From positions 280,499-344,498 of the forward strand of contig MU839120.1 in assembly GCA_030685235.1 (NCBI GenBank): a stretch of 64,000 bases of DNA. The letters are read 5' to 3'. This document shows positions 37,501-48,949 of the stretch, one piece after another. This DNA is from Copromyces sp. CBS 386.78 (taxonomy: Eukaryota > Ascomycota > Sordariomycetes > Sordariales > Sordariaceae). Position numbers and translations under genes: made by a program. The notes beneath the pieces were generated by a model. The model did not search any database. It was not told where the DNA came from and was given only the letters and a program-made list of their open reading frames with translations. Each line of letters begins with the position of its first letter. The first letter of the stretch is position 1.

Positions 37501-37743
37501 AGTGCTAGGGCTGTTATGAGACTACCGCCTGTTGAGGGCGGGATAGGGAAGGGCAGGAAGTTGGATGTGTTGGTGGTTAGTGATGGGTATATCGGGATGG
37601 AGTATAGAGTTGAGGGGGTGGAGGTGCCGGGGCCGCCGGCGCCGGAGGGGGATGAGGATTTGGATAAGAAGGGGAAGGGGGGTCAAGGGGGCAAGAGGGA
37701 TGGGCAGGAGGGCGGTGGGAAGTGGGGGGAGAGTTCAAAGTGA
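31512..37743 (+). CDS. SLH1: Slh1/ASCC3-type double-cassette Ski2-like helicase
   Basis: RNA helicase of the ribosome quality-control trigger complex, which splits collided ribosomes; human ASCC3 and yeast Slh1 are the family. Exons 31512-32507 and 32578-37743 give 2053 residues, matching the family's roughly 2000. The single 70-base intron interrupts the first Walker A motif (APTGA then GKT, K334) in phase 0. Cassette 1 has DEVH 450-453, SATLPN and the QIFGRAGRPQ motif VI, then a Sec63 domain. Cassette 2 has GSPTGSGKT (K1198), DEIH 1296-1299 and QMLGRAGRPQ, then a second Sec63 domain. The N-terminus is acidic and the last ~60 residues are Gly/Lys-rich. Brr2 is the alternative, but its DEAD-like motifs and N-terminal extension differ. 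The 3' end lies 197 bases from the convergent TAP42 stop. Confidence 0.93.
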
Positions 37744-37940
37744 GTAGGTAAGTAGAGTAATATGGTGAGTGTCGCCTTTTGCTGGTTGAATGGGGTCATA
37801 GTCTGAAAGAAGTGGTTGATATAAGACATCACACATCAGCAAATATGGTGTTTCAAGTTTAATATTCTATGTCATAATCTTGGTATCATATAATTCATAT
37901 ATCTCGGCCACAGCACGTTCGCAAACCATTCCAAGACCCA

Positions 37941-39152
37941 TCACCCCCTATTCAACGTATTCCCGCTACCCTTAGGATTCGCCTCCACAAACTCATCCCA
38001 CGCCCTGGCCTTCATCGTCTCGGCATCCAGCTTCTCATGATCATCCTCATCATCGGGATTCTTCTCTCCCGCCTTCCAACTCGCCTCGCCGCCTCCCTCA
38101 ATGATACCGCCCCGCCTCCTTTCCTCCTCCAAGTACTCATCAATCGACATCGTCGGCAGATTATGACTCGGCCTGAACACCCCCTTCGCAATCTCCTGCC
38201 TCGACCCCGTCAGCGTAAACGGCCGCAGCGGTCTGCCCTCCTTGGACAGGATCGGTCCACTACCACCTAGTATCCCCTGCAGCCGATTCAACGGCATGTC
38301 CAGCTTGTCGCTGTAGTCACGCGAATCCGCGCCTCCTTGTCGCCGCCGTAGATCGTCCTGCGCGCCCATATCGTTCCCTCCCCGGTTGTTCCCTCGTAGT
38401 TGCGCCGACGGTAGCGAGGGAGGCTCGCGCGGAGCCATGTTGAGCACCTCCAGCTCGCGGTTGAGGCTCTCGAGCGCTTGGAAGGTCAAGTGTGTGCACA
38501 GGTCGAGGTGGGCGAGGTGGACGGAACGGACGACTTCCTCGTCGCCTGTGTTGCTTCCTCCTCCTCTCTGATTTGTTGTTTCGTCATCGTCCAGCTCGAG
38601 ATCGGCAGCGGCGTACTCGGGCCGTTGTCGCAGGTAAGCGAGTTTCTGGCGCAATTCCTTCTCGGCTTTGAAGTGGGCGATTTTGGCGTTGCGACGGGCG
38701 TTCGGATCAGAGGCGGACGCGTCGGCGACGCTGAACTCGGTTGGGCTGTCGGTGTAGCGCTCGAGAAGCTTCTTGTAGGTCGGGTTCAGCAGGCCTTCGT
38801 AGCTGTCGAGGAGGTGGAGGTAGCGCTCGTAGGCTTCGCGTGCCTGGGCGAGGAGACGTTTTCGTTCGGCGGGCGAGGGCGTGGGCGAGGGGATCTTTTG
38901 GATGAGCTCGGCGAGGTGGTAGTTCACGAGGAGGTAGGGGAGGTCGTTGGTGTTGAGGTCTTGGAGCCCTTCGTTGGAGCTGAAGAGGGAGAGAAGGCTG
39001 ATTTGATTGAGGCAGGACTGGTAGAGCTTGATGGCGGCGGAGAGGGCGTCGGCGTAGTCAGAGGGACTGGGTGGTGAGTTCTCGAGCGAGAGGCGCTTCT
39101 CTTCGGCGGCGGCGAAGGTGGCCTTGAGAGACCGGGGTTCTTGGTCGCTCAT
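37941..39152 (-). CDS. TAP42: TAP42/alpha4 PP2A-associated regulator
   Basis: Cytosolic regulator that binds PP2A-type phosphatase catalytic subunits downstream of TORC1. A single exon of 403 residues begins MSDQEPRSLK at 39152; an in-frame extension to 39437 looks like leader sequence. The first ~240 residues form the helical TAP42 domain, with family segments YQSCLNQISLLSLFSSNE and the NDLPYLLVNYHLAELI block, then ERYLHLLDSYEGLL. The C-terminal half is Asp/Glu-, Arg- and Gly-rich. It carries the conserved RPFTLTG near residue 305 and the MSIDEYLEEE motif near 330 found in Tap42 and alpha4. It is divergent from the PDX3 gene and convergent with SLH1. Confidence 0.92.
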   Translation of the reverse strand: MSDQEPRSLKATFAAAEEKRLSLENSPPSPSDYADALSAAIKLYQSCLNQISLLSLFSSNEGLQDLNTNDLPYLLVNYHLAELIQKIPSPTPSPAERKRLLAQAREAYERYLHLLDSYEGLLNPTYKKLLERYTDSPTEFSVADASASDPNARRNAKIAHFKAEKELRQKLAYLRQRPEYAAADLELDDDETTNQRGGGSNTGDEEVVRSVHLAHLDLCTHLTFQALESLNRELEVLNMAPREPPSLPSAQLRGNNRGGNDMGAQDDLRRRQGGADSRDYSDKLDMPLNRLQGILGGSGPILSKEGRPLRPFTLTGSRQEIAKGVFRPSHNLPTMSIDEYLEEERRRGGIIEGGGEASWKAGEKNPDDEDDHEKLDAETMKARAWDEFVEANPKGSGNTLNRG

Positions 39153-39886
39153 CGTGTGATTGTTTGAGCACTTGTGGGATCGGAGGCAATGGGTGAATTT
39201 TGGCGCAAGTAATGGGTGAATAAAGGTGGTGATGTCTGGTTGCTGTTTCGTTTGTTGGAAGGGACGAGAACTGCCCTCTGGAGATTTCGTGAAATGACAA
39301 CTGAGCTTCAGTGGAGGTTTGGTTGGAGTTGGGGAACAATTGAGAGAAATGCGGGGCATGTCAATTGCAAGTGACCAGGGGCATGTCGATAGGTTTGCCC
39401 CGCTCTGATCCTCGCTCCGATCTCCTTTGCCAAGCAATATTTATTCTTATCGGTTATCGGGATCTCAAACGGTAAGATATGTCCACAGCATCATCATTTC
39501 GGATTCCACCAGCATCAATGTTTTACCCTCCCAGAAGTCGTGACAATGTAATTTCTTTCGTCTACGATTTCTTCAAAGACTCTTTGCTTACCTATTGGGC
39601 GGAACGGTAAGGGTTATGGTAAGGACAATATACTTGCCCTCGTCGCGAGTCTTCGATGGTTGGCCAAAAGGGGGTTAGTGTGAATCGAATGACGGCACCT
39701 GGACGGCACAATGGATCTCGGCTTCCAGTGACTGATGGCAGGCATGTTCTCGATCTCTTGTGCCGCCTGCTTCCGTTCCCGATCTTCCATCCTGACTCTT
39801 CCCTTTACAGACCCAAACTGTAAAATGGTACCACTATAACCTCAACCTTGCCGCTCCGCTCATATCCGTTTACTTGCATCTTGCCA
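39153..39886. promoter_or_regulatory. Divergent promoter region between TAP42 and PDX3 genes
   Basis: 734 bases between the start codons of two divergently transcribed genes, so it should hold both promoters and leaders. No gene of its own is seen. Confidence 0.5.
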
Positions 39887-40840
39887 ATGCGAGCAAGTTG
39901 TTGTCGCCCCTTTTCCGTCTCTGCAGGCACCCTTCGTCCGTTGAACCCGCGAGTTGCTACTTTTACTACCAAGACAATGGCGCTTCACCCAGCTCAAGAT
40001 GGCGCAAAGCTTATTTGTAAGTGGGAATTGGAATATTCACCAAAGATAGCGATGGCACAAGGGCTAACTTGGTAACCTCCAGTTGCCCCCGCCGGTACTC
40101 TAGCCGACCCGTCTGTTCCCGGTCAAGCTGCTCAGTTCCTCAAGGCCGAGACCCGTGGAGGCTTGCGACGCTCCGATCTTGATCCCGATAGTCCTATTGC
40201 CCAGTTCCATACATGGTTCACCGACGCTTCCCAGCCCGAAACGGGAGTTTCTCACCCCGAAACCTGCACGCTTTCGACCGCGCAGTTGCCCTCTGGTCGC
40301 ATCTCGGCGCGCATGGTATACTTGAAGGAGCTGGATCCAAAGGGCTTTGTTATCTACAGCAACTTTGGTACCAGCGGGAAGGCTCGGGACTTGTTTGGCA
40401 GCGAGGATGGATCCAGCACCGGTAACCCATGGGCTTCTCTCGTTTTCTGGTGGGAGCCGTTGGAGAGACAGGTCCGGGTTGAAGGAAGAGCGGAACGCTT
40501 GACGACTGAAGAGAGCCAGGCCTACTTTGACACGAGAGTCCGTGGCAGTCGTCTTGGCGCCTGGTCGAGCAAACAAAGCGCTGTCCTCCATCCCGACCCT
40601 GCGAACCCCGACGATGACGGACGAGCACAGCTAGATAAGTGGGTCAAGGAGTCGGAGCAGCGCTTTGAAGGCGAGGAGAAGATCCCCGTCCCAGAGTTTT
40701 GGGGAGGCTTGAGGATCGTTCCCGAACGGGTCGAGTTCTGGCAAGGAAGGCAAAACCGGCTACACGATCGGTTTGTGTACGACCGTGTTCATCAAGATGG
40801 AGGTAAAGACAATTGGACTTTGGAGAGACTGAGTCCATAA
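39887..40840 (+). CDS. PDX3: Pyridoxamine 5'-phosphate oxidase
   Basis: FMN enzyme that oxidises pyridoxine or pyridoxamine phosphate to pyridoxal phosphate, the active vitamin B6. Exons 39887-40016 and 40083-40840 give 295 residues. The intron is 66 bases with a GTAAGT donor. Hallmarks include SARMVYLKELDPKGFVIYSNF (FMN and substrate site), SLVFWWEPLERQVRVEG, SRLGAWSSKQS and the C-terminal FWQGRQNRLHDR, then LERLSP, which binds FMN and PLP. The first ~30 residues are Arg/Ser/Thr-rich with no acidic residues, so a mitochondrial form from ATG 39887 and a cytosolic form from ATG 39977 (MALHPAQDG) are both possible. The extra GSEDGSSTGNP segment in the middle is a small fungal insertion. Confidence 0.94.
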
Positions 40841-41555
40841 GTTTTCGTTTCGCCAGGTTGACATATTTCCATTAACGGTCATGATCGGTTCCTCTGTTTC
40901 TCTGCCTACCCGGCACATTTTTGGTCCTGGTATGTTTGCTTAACAACTCTGACACAAAATGATGGCCGAACAAACCCACCACCAACAGCAAGATGCCAGC
41001 GTTATGTTCGACCAGCCATAATGAAACCAATCATGGGAATGGGGTCATTTTTATCCGATTTATGGCGGTGGTGTAACCTTCCTCTCTTCATCTGGTCTTT
41101 CCCAAGTGTTTGTACAAAAGTGGGGCCCGAGCTTTTGTACCTGCCTGAACCTCGCAGCTTCGTTCTTCCCCACGACATTCACTCTCTCACAAACACTCCC
41201 TCCAAACTGCCATCGCATATTTCCTTCCGTTTCCTATAACTTGCTGTTTTCTCGCGGCCTCTGCTTCCAAATCCATACTTTTTCTCCAACTCAATCATTC
41301 CTCCCTTGGATCGAGGCTTGTCGAACCCAAGTTGGAAGTGTCCAGTGGTAGCCCCCGACGCCAATACTCGCTGCGGCATCTCCCCCACGTCTTGGACTGG
41401 GTCCAGCTATCTATTTTTCGTTCTCAGTCAATTACTTCGGCATCCCAATCCAGACCATACACTATCACTTCCGGGTTGCGCCACGCTCTCTTTTACGAAG
41501 CTGTCACCAGGCTTTCATCACGCAGCAAGAAGGAAAAGAACGACCGTCCCACACC
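40841..41555. promoter_or_regulatory. Upstream region of the Dicer-like gene
   Basis: 715 bases between PDX3 and dcl-1 on the same strand. It contains the PDX3 3' end and the dcl-1 promoter and leader. The short ORFs here are not supported. No clear regulatory motif was identified by eye. Confidence 0.4.
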
Positions 41556-44500
41556 ATGGCGGCGGCCACTATGCTACCATTCATTCCACCGGAGACGACT
41601 AGCCAGATAATCGTGGACAATGAAGATTTGATAGATTTCTCCCAAGAAGACGTGGCCTCCGAACACAACGACAGAGGAGACGCCTCTGATGTCGAGAGCG
41701 AGGACGGTGTTAAAAGATGGACAGTGAATCCGGAACCCAAGCCCAAGAAGATTTCGGCCAAGAAGCAGGCCGATAATGCTGCTTTCAACTCGTGGATCGA
41801 GGAGCACCAGGAAACTCTGGCGAGGGATCAAAGGAAGGCAGCAATAGAAGCCGCAAGATTGGCCGGCGTGGGCGTGTTGCCCGCTATTGGCTTTGATAGC
41901 GAAAGAATCATCACTTCACCACGAGAATACCAGGTGGAGCTCTTTGAACGCGCAAAGCAACAAAACACGATTGCCGTTTTGGATACAGGTAAGTTAGTCA
42001 TCCTCCGCAACCTGGAACCCTCTTTCTGACTTGTTCAAACTCTGGATAGGATCTGGCAAGACTCTGATTGCCGCCATGTTGTTACGCTGGGTCATTAATG
42101 GTGAGCTGGAGGACCGAGAAACGGGATTACCCAGACGGATTGCTTTCTTCCTGGTCGACAAGGTTGCCTTGGTGTTCCAACAACACAGCTTTCTGACCAA
42201 GAACCTCGACTTCCCAATGGAGAAACTATGCGGTGAAATGGTGGAGGGTGTCGAGTCAAAAGGCTTCTGGAAGGAAACATTGGAGCACAACGAAGTGGTC
42301 GTCTGTACAGCTGAGATTCTCAGCACAGCGCTCCATCATTCCTGGATTAGGATGGACCAGATCAGCCTCTTGATCTTCGACGAAGCCCATCACACCAAAA
42401 AAGATCATCCTTATGCTCGCATCATCAAGAACTTTTATATCGACGAGACGCTCGAGAGGAAGCCGAGAATCCTTGGCTTGACGGCCTCTCCGGTAGATGC
42501 CAAAGTCGATCCAAGACGGGCTGCGGCAGAATTAGAGGCATTGCTTCACAGCCAAATAGCCACAGCCGCCGACCCAGCCTCCCTTCAACATACGATTTGC
42601 AAACCCAAGACCGAGTCGCTCGTTGAATACGCCCGTGGTCGACCGGACTCGGAGACGGTCCTCAATAAGCAACTACGCGAACTTGTAGGGGGCCAAGAGC
42701 TGTTTAAGAAGCCGCTCAACTTTACTACTTCGGCGGCATCCAAGTTGGGCACATGGTGTGCTGACCGGTATTGGCAGCTCTTCTTCCAACAAGAGGATAT
42801 CGTCAAGCTGGAAGCACGCACCGAGAGAGATCTCATGAAAGCCTCGGCCCTCGATGAGATTACCGAAAGGAACGTCAAGCAAGTCCGTGAGGCACATGAG
42901 TTGGTCAATGCGCACACGTTTTCCCCCGCTGCTCTCGATCCGGCGATGTTATCGTCAAAGGTTATCATACTTGTTAGAATCTTGCGTGACCAGTTCGAGA
43001 GGGGGGTGGGTACGCAAAGATGCATTGTTTTTGTCCGACAACGGAACACGGCCATGCTGTTGGCGGATTTGCTTCAGCAGCCCGAGATAAAATCTCACAT
43101 ACCCAGTATTGCAGCAGAAGTCCTGGTTGGGGGTGGGACAACTGGTTCAGGCCATGTCAACGCCAAAGTCAACTTCCAGCAACAAAACAGAATTATTCGA
43201 AAGTTCAAGCTCGGTGAGTTAAACTGCCTATTTGCCACTTCCGTTGCCGAGGAAGGTCTCGATATTCCAGATTGCAATATTGTCATCAGATTCGATCTCT
43301 ATGATACTCTGATTCAGTATATTCAGTCGCGTGGTCGAGCTCGGCGTCCAGATTCTCGCTACATCCAGATGATAGAGAAAGGGAATTCCGAGCACCACAT
43401 CAAGATATTGCAAGCTAAAGGGGCTGAAGGTGCCTTGCGCAAGTTCTGCGAGGCTCTACCCGAGGACAGGAAGCTAACTGGCCACCACATGAACTTGGAC
43501 TATCTCCTCCGGAAGGAAAAGGGCAAGCGGCAGTACACTGTCCCAGAAACTGGTGCGAAACTCAGCTATATGCAAAGCCTCATCTGTCTCGCCAATTTCA
43601 CAGCCACCCTACCACACCCACCGGAGACGAGCTTGAATCCCGAATACTACATCACCACTGTCCCCGGTGGCTTTCAGTGCGAGGTTGTCATGCCTGACGC
43701 ATCACCTATCAAGAGTGCGGTTGGCAAAGTACATTTGAGCAAGGGGGCTGCCAAATGTGCAGCTGCCTTCGAGCTCTGTCTTGCTCTACTCAAGGCTGGG
43801 CACTTGGATAACCACCTCCAGTCTGTGTTCACCAAGCAGCTGCCGGAAATGCGGAATGCTCGCCTTGCTGTCAGCTCAAAGAAGAAGACGGAGTACGCCA
43901 TGCGCCTGAAGCCCGAATTATGGTCGGTCCGAGGCGAGGTCACCCAGCTTTATGCCACTGCGTTTGTTCTGGAAAACCCGGACGCCCTTGGGCGTAGCTC
44001 TCGTCCACTTCTCCTGCTGAGTAGAAGCGCTCTCCCAGAAGTAGCGTCCTTTCCGCTCTTTTTCGGCACCAAGCGCTTTTCTAAAGTCCGCTGTGTGCCA
44101 ATTCAAGGTTCTGTCGAGGCTGAAGATACATTGGTGGAGCAACTTACTCGTTTCACTTTGAAGGCTTTCATGGATGTTTTCAGCAAGGAATACGAGGCTA
44201 CAGCAGCCGACCTTCCGTACTTCCTCTCGCCGATGGATGGAGGTCACGGGTTTGACTTCCGCTTGGCCAAGAGCCCAGCCGATATCATTGACCGAGAGAC
44301 GCTAGCATACGTCAGTGAGAACGAGAGTGTGCCGTACACCTTTCTTGAGCCAGATGATTTCTTCCAGGACAAGGTTGTCGTTGACCCGTACGACGGAGCA
44401 CGGAAGTTCTTTATTCGTCACCGCCGCCATGATATGAAACCCACGGATCCCGTGCCAGATGGCATCGTCCCTCCGAATCACAGGGCTTGGAAAGGCTTAG

Positions 44501-46430
44501 GCACCACACATGACATTCTGAACTACAGCAATAGCTTGTGGGCAAAGTCGCGTGGTTTTATGGTATTCCAGGCGGATCAGCCTGTCGTGGAGGCTGGGCT
44601 TATTTCCACTCGTCGAGACTTTCTTGACGATGCCATCCGAGATGAGGATTTGGAACCACAACAGTGCTTCCTAGTTCTTGAACCCTTGAGAATCTCACCT
44701 GTAAGTGTACCCACCTTCAAACCAGGACAGCGATTCTAAAATGTATTATACAGATACCAGCAGATGTGACGGCAATGCTTCTATGCTTCCCATCAATTAT
44801 ACACCGGGTAGAGTCCAATCTAGTTGCGTTGGACGCATGCAAGCTTCTGGGTCTGGAATTGCGCCCAGACCTCGCTCTTGAGGCCTTGACCAAGGACAGT
44901 GTTAACTCCGATGAGCATGATGCCGAGCAGGAAAACTTCCAGACTGGAATGGGTGACAACTACGAGAGACTCGAGTTCCTCGGCGACTCCTTCTTGAAGA
45001 TGGCAACGACTATGTCCATCTATACCTTGATCCCTGACAAGGGCGAATTCGAGTACCACGTCGAGCGTATGCTTCTTGTTTGCAACAAGAACCTGTTCAA
45101 CAACGCCCTAGAAGTAGGCCTCGAAGAATACATCCGGTCCATGTCGTTTAACCGGAGACAGTGGTATCCGGAGGGTTTAGTTCTGAAAAAGGGCAAGACC
45201 AAGGACACACGAAGGCGGCATGTCCTGGCCGACAAGTCCATTGCCGACGTTTGCGAGGCCCTCATCGGCGCCGCCTACCTCACCGGTCAAGAGAAGGGCA
45301 GCTTTGACATGGCCATCAAGGCCGTAACCGCCATGGTCAAAGACAAGAAACACCGCATGATGAACTATGGCGACTACTACGCCGTATATCAGAAGCCTAA
45401 CTGGCAAACGGCACCGGCCAACAGTGCCCAGCGCGACATGGCCAAGAAGTTCTCAGAGCGTATGGGCTACAAATTCAAGCACCCGCGTCTCTTGCGCGCC
45501 GCCTTCCAACACCCGACCTACCCGACCCTCTACGAACGTCTCCCCTCCTATCAGCGCCTCGAATTCCTCGGCGATGCGCTCTTCGACATGGTCGCCGTCG
45601 ACTACCTCTTCCGCAAGTTCCCCGCCGCCGACCCGCAATGGCTGACGGAGCACAAGATGGCCATGGTATCCAACCAGTTCCTCTGCTGCCTCTCGTACCA
45701 CTTGGGTTTCTACAAGTGCATCGCCACCATGTCACCCCCCCTCCTCAAGGACATCGCCGAGTACGTGACAGAGATAGACGAAGCACTCGAGGCGGCCAAG
45801 CAGGAGGCTGTCAGCCAGGGCAAAGCCCCAGAGGAGTATAGCAGAGATTACTGGGTGCACATCACGCACGCCTCTCGCCTTCCCAAGTGTTTGTCAGATG
45901 TGGTGGAGGCATACATCGGCGCCATTTTCGTCGACAGCGAGTATGATTACTCGGTCGTCCAAGCCTTCTTCAACACCCACGTCCTTCCCTTTTTCGAGGA
46001 TATGCATCTCTACGACTCCTTCGCCAACAAACATCCGGTTACTTTTGTGGCGAACATGATGGCGCACAAGTTCTGCTGTCACGAGTGGAGGAGTTTGGCC
46101 AAGGAGCTGGACACAGACCTATCCGAAGGAAGAGGCGGAAGAGGTGGTGCAGTGGCTGGTGAGGCTAGTGAGATCAACCCGCCCAAGGTGGTGTCGGCTC
46201 TGCTAGTCCACGGGAAGACGGTGGCGCATGCGGTGGCGGCCAGTGGACGGTATGCGAAGAGTGCTATGGCGAAGAAGGCTATTAAGATGCTGGAGGGCAT
46301 GACCGTGGAGGAGTTCAGGGAGAAGTTGGGGTGTGATTGTAAGGGGGTGCCGATGGAGGTTGATGGTGGAGTGGCCGCGGAGGCGGATGTGGCGGATGGG
46401 AATGGGGAGGTGCATGGGACAGCGGTTTAA
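41556..46430 (+). CDS. dcl-1: Dicer-like protein 1
   Basis: Double-stranded RNA endonuclease of RNA silencing. In Neurospora DCL-1 is needed for meiotic silencing and is partly redundant with DCL-2 in quelling. Exons 41556-41988, 42050-44700 and 44754-46430 give 1586 residues. Order: DExD helicase with DTGSGKT (K148) and DEAHH 255-259; helicase C with FATSVAEEGLDIPD from 539 and QSRGRARR from 570; dimerisation domain (DUF283) about 640-735; a linker with at most a degenerate PAZ; RNase IIIa signature ERLEFLGDS 1099-1107; RNase IIIb signature QRLEFLGDA 1295-1303; and a C-terminal dsRNA-binding domain about 1500-1545. The second acidic catalytic motifs (DKSIADVCEALIGA and PKCLSDVVEAYIGA) are also intact, so both active sites look functional. 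FFLVDKVALVFQQH and the dsRBD favour DCL1 over DCL2. Its codon use and frame show no RIP. Confidence 0.95.
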
Positions 46431-47429
46431 TACACCGTTTCAGTGTTCCGTCACGGAAAGGTGCTCAGCGATGGGACATACTCTTGCGGGTAGTCCAGAT
46501 ACAGCGGGCATTGATAGTAAGTTCGTTGATGGGTATTTAGTGAGGTGCTTGGCTCCTCTAGAGATTATTCTTCCAGATTGGAGCATGACATATTCGGTGA
46601 CGGATACACAAATCCATAAACGATCGTTAGAGAGCAGGCATAGACAAATAAAGGATTAGATCGATAACTTGCTTGTTTTAGGGCCTTAAGTTACGGGACA
46701 TAAAACCAGTAATGTTATGATTGTTGATGTTCAAAAACGCCTTTCTCGGCCGATAATGATAGAATTAACAACAGACTATAAACCTCCTTTTTACCAAGCC
46801 CATGCGTTAACTATATCCATGCTTGTCTCAATGCCGTTACCAACCCAATGCCATCAATGCCACGGATAAACAAGAAATAACCAGAAGGAAGAGAAGAACT
46901 GAAAGAGTAGGAAACGTCCATCAAGCGTCATGCCTGTTCCAGCAGGAGTAATAACAATAATAAAACAAGTAAGAGGGCAAAGTGAACACATGCAGCAACC
47001 TTGAGCCGAGGAGAAAGGAAACGAAAACAATGCAGGTCAGGCAGACAAGACAAAAGCCAAACCATGGTCCAAACCGCAAAAACAAGGCCAAACAGACGAG
47101 AAACCCCAGGTAAAAATGCCCCTTTCCCTTTCCCTTTCCATTTCCATTTCCCTTCCGTTATTGCAATGCTCTCCCAAACCAAACCAAGCGAAGATGAACC
47201 GGCTATCAACCAATCCTGAAAACCATGCAAACGAAGCCAAGCATAACGCAAAAAAGAAAGACCAGAGACCGTTCCGTAAAATCATGGGAATCATCATGAT
47301 AGACGTGCATGCGTCAATCCATCATCTTCTTCCACGCTTTACCTCCTCTTTCTTTCTGACCCCTAACAGATGAACAAATTAGAAGAGAGGATCGAAGAAT
47401 GAAAGTTGTTGAGAACCCCGATGGTGCCG
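46431..47429. other. Convergent intergenic region, dcl-1 and Rab-like gene
   Basis: About 1 kb between the convergent 3' ends of dcl-1 and the Rab-like gene. No coding sequence is supported. It includes a CCCTTT/CCATTT-rich stretch near 47117-47150 with short imperfect tandem copies. Confidence 0.4.
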
Positions 47430-48949
47430 TCAACAGCACTTCCCCTTCCCACTTCTCCTCCCACCCTCACCCCCTTGCTGCTCCCCTCCCACATTCACTC
47501 CCCCACCACTACTACTCCCGCCCCCATCCCCTCCTCCAGGCAATAATATCCCCGGAGTCAAAATCGCCGGCGAGAACAACCAACTCCGCCTATCCCTCCC
47601 CACGCGGAAAGTGGCTCTGGGATTCAAATCAAAGTACCCCGGCACTCCGTTCCCCCCCGCACCACCACCACCTCCTCCAGCACCATAACTAGCACCACCA
47701 ACTGCAGCATTATAGGCACCAGCATTGGCACCTCCTCCTGCGCCGCCGTTGGGTGCGCCTGTTCCATCAGGATAGTACCCGCTCGCAGGTCCGAACATAC
47801 CGGGAGTAAAGACACCGGGCGTGGCAGCCGCCGCTAACAAAGCTTGTTGCATCTTGCGATTTTGTTCCACCAGCTTGCGGGTAACCACACGAAAGACTTC
47901 CTCAACGCCTTCGCCTGATTCCGCCGAGATCTCATGGCAGGCGTCCCAGCCGACTTCTTGGCCCCAGAAGCCCGAGGAGCGTTTGCTAGAGGGAGAGCGG
48001 GGTTCGGTGCTTTGGTGGGGGTTCAGGGGGTGGTTGCGTAGACGCGGTCGTGGTCCTCCGAGTCCGCCGGTTGTTGTCGTGTTGCTTCCTTCGCCTGCGG
48101 CGGCTTCGCCTCCTCTTGGTCGTATCCCTCCGGATCGTTCTGTTGTTCCTGTTGTCCCTGCCGTAGACCCAGTAGCAGTCTCCCTCGTCGTCGCCCCCGT
48201 CCCTGTTCCTTGCCAACCTCCCAAACCACCACTACTCAAATTCAAAGCTCCCCCCATCCCCGGTATCGCCAGCGGCATCCCCAAGGGTGAAGCAGTAGGC
48301 GGCGGCGTCGAGCCCACGCCTGGGTTTAGGTTCTCAGCTACGTAGGCGATGCAGCGCTCGAAGGGCACTTCGCGCTTGGAAGGGTCGCGGGCGACGATGT
48401 CGGCTTTGGTGCCGACGACGTGAAGGACGATGTCCTGAGGCAGGTTTCGTCGTAGTTCGGTTAGCCACATGCCCATTTCCGCAAAGGAGGCGGCGTCGGT
48501 GATGGAGTAACAGAGGATGCAGGCGTTGGCCCCGCGGTAATAGAGGCGGGAGATGGAGCGGAATCGTTCTTGACCGGCTGTTTTTTTTTTGGGGGGGGGA
48601 GGGGTTTCGTTAGAAAATTATGTCTGTCTTTTGTTTATTTCCTATTTGAGGAGGGCTGGGGATGGTTACATGAGTGGTAAATTGGTGGGGCTAGTTGAAG
48701 GAGGAGAGGACATGGGTATATAGGAAAAGGGAAGTATGGGGATCACAACATACCAGTATCCCAAATCTGTAATCGCACCACGGTATCGGTATCGGTGTCA
48801 GTAACGCGCTTGGTCATCATGCTGGCGCCAACTGTCGAGGTGATCTGGGCCGGGTTGAAGGCACCCTTGCAGAAGCGCGTCACCAGGGATGTTTTGCCGA
48901 CGCCCTGGGAGCCGAGCACGACTATCTTTGCCTCGAGAGAGGACGACAT
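47430..48949 (-). CDS. Divergent Rab-family GTPase with long insertion and Gly-rich tail
   Basis: Exons 48949-48754 and 48577-47430 give 447 residues, more than twice a normal Rab. The intron is 176 bases. The G-domain is complete but split: G1 GSQGVGKT 13-20, G3 WDTAGQE 63-69 (across the intron), switch II RFRSISRLYYRGANACILCY, G4 TKAD 122-125 in place of NKxD, and G5 EISAESG 281-287. Between G4 and G5 lies an insertion of about 130 low-complexity residues (Gly, Thr, Pro, Ser). After G5 come one helix (VFRVVTRKLVEQ) and about 140 residues rich in Gly and Asn. The end, GKGKCC, is a Rab prenylation signal. It is probably a membrane-traffic GTPase of the Rab5/Rab18-like part of the family, but I cannot assign the orthologue. 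The frame is long, C-ending and intron-phased, so the insertion is real coding sequence. Confidence 0.85.

Noticed and set aside
38478..39077. 199-codon open frame on the plus strand
   Set aside because: Antisense shadow of TAP42, whose reading frame is clearly the real one.
47821..48345. 174-codon open frame on the plus strand
   Set aside because: Antisense of the low-complexity insertion of the Rab-like gene; the other strand has G-domain motifs on both sides in one frame.
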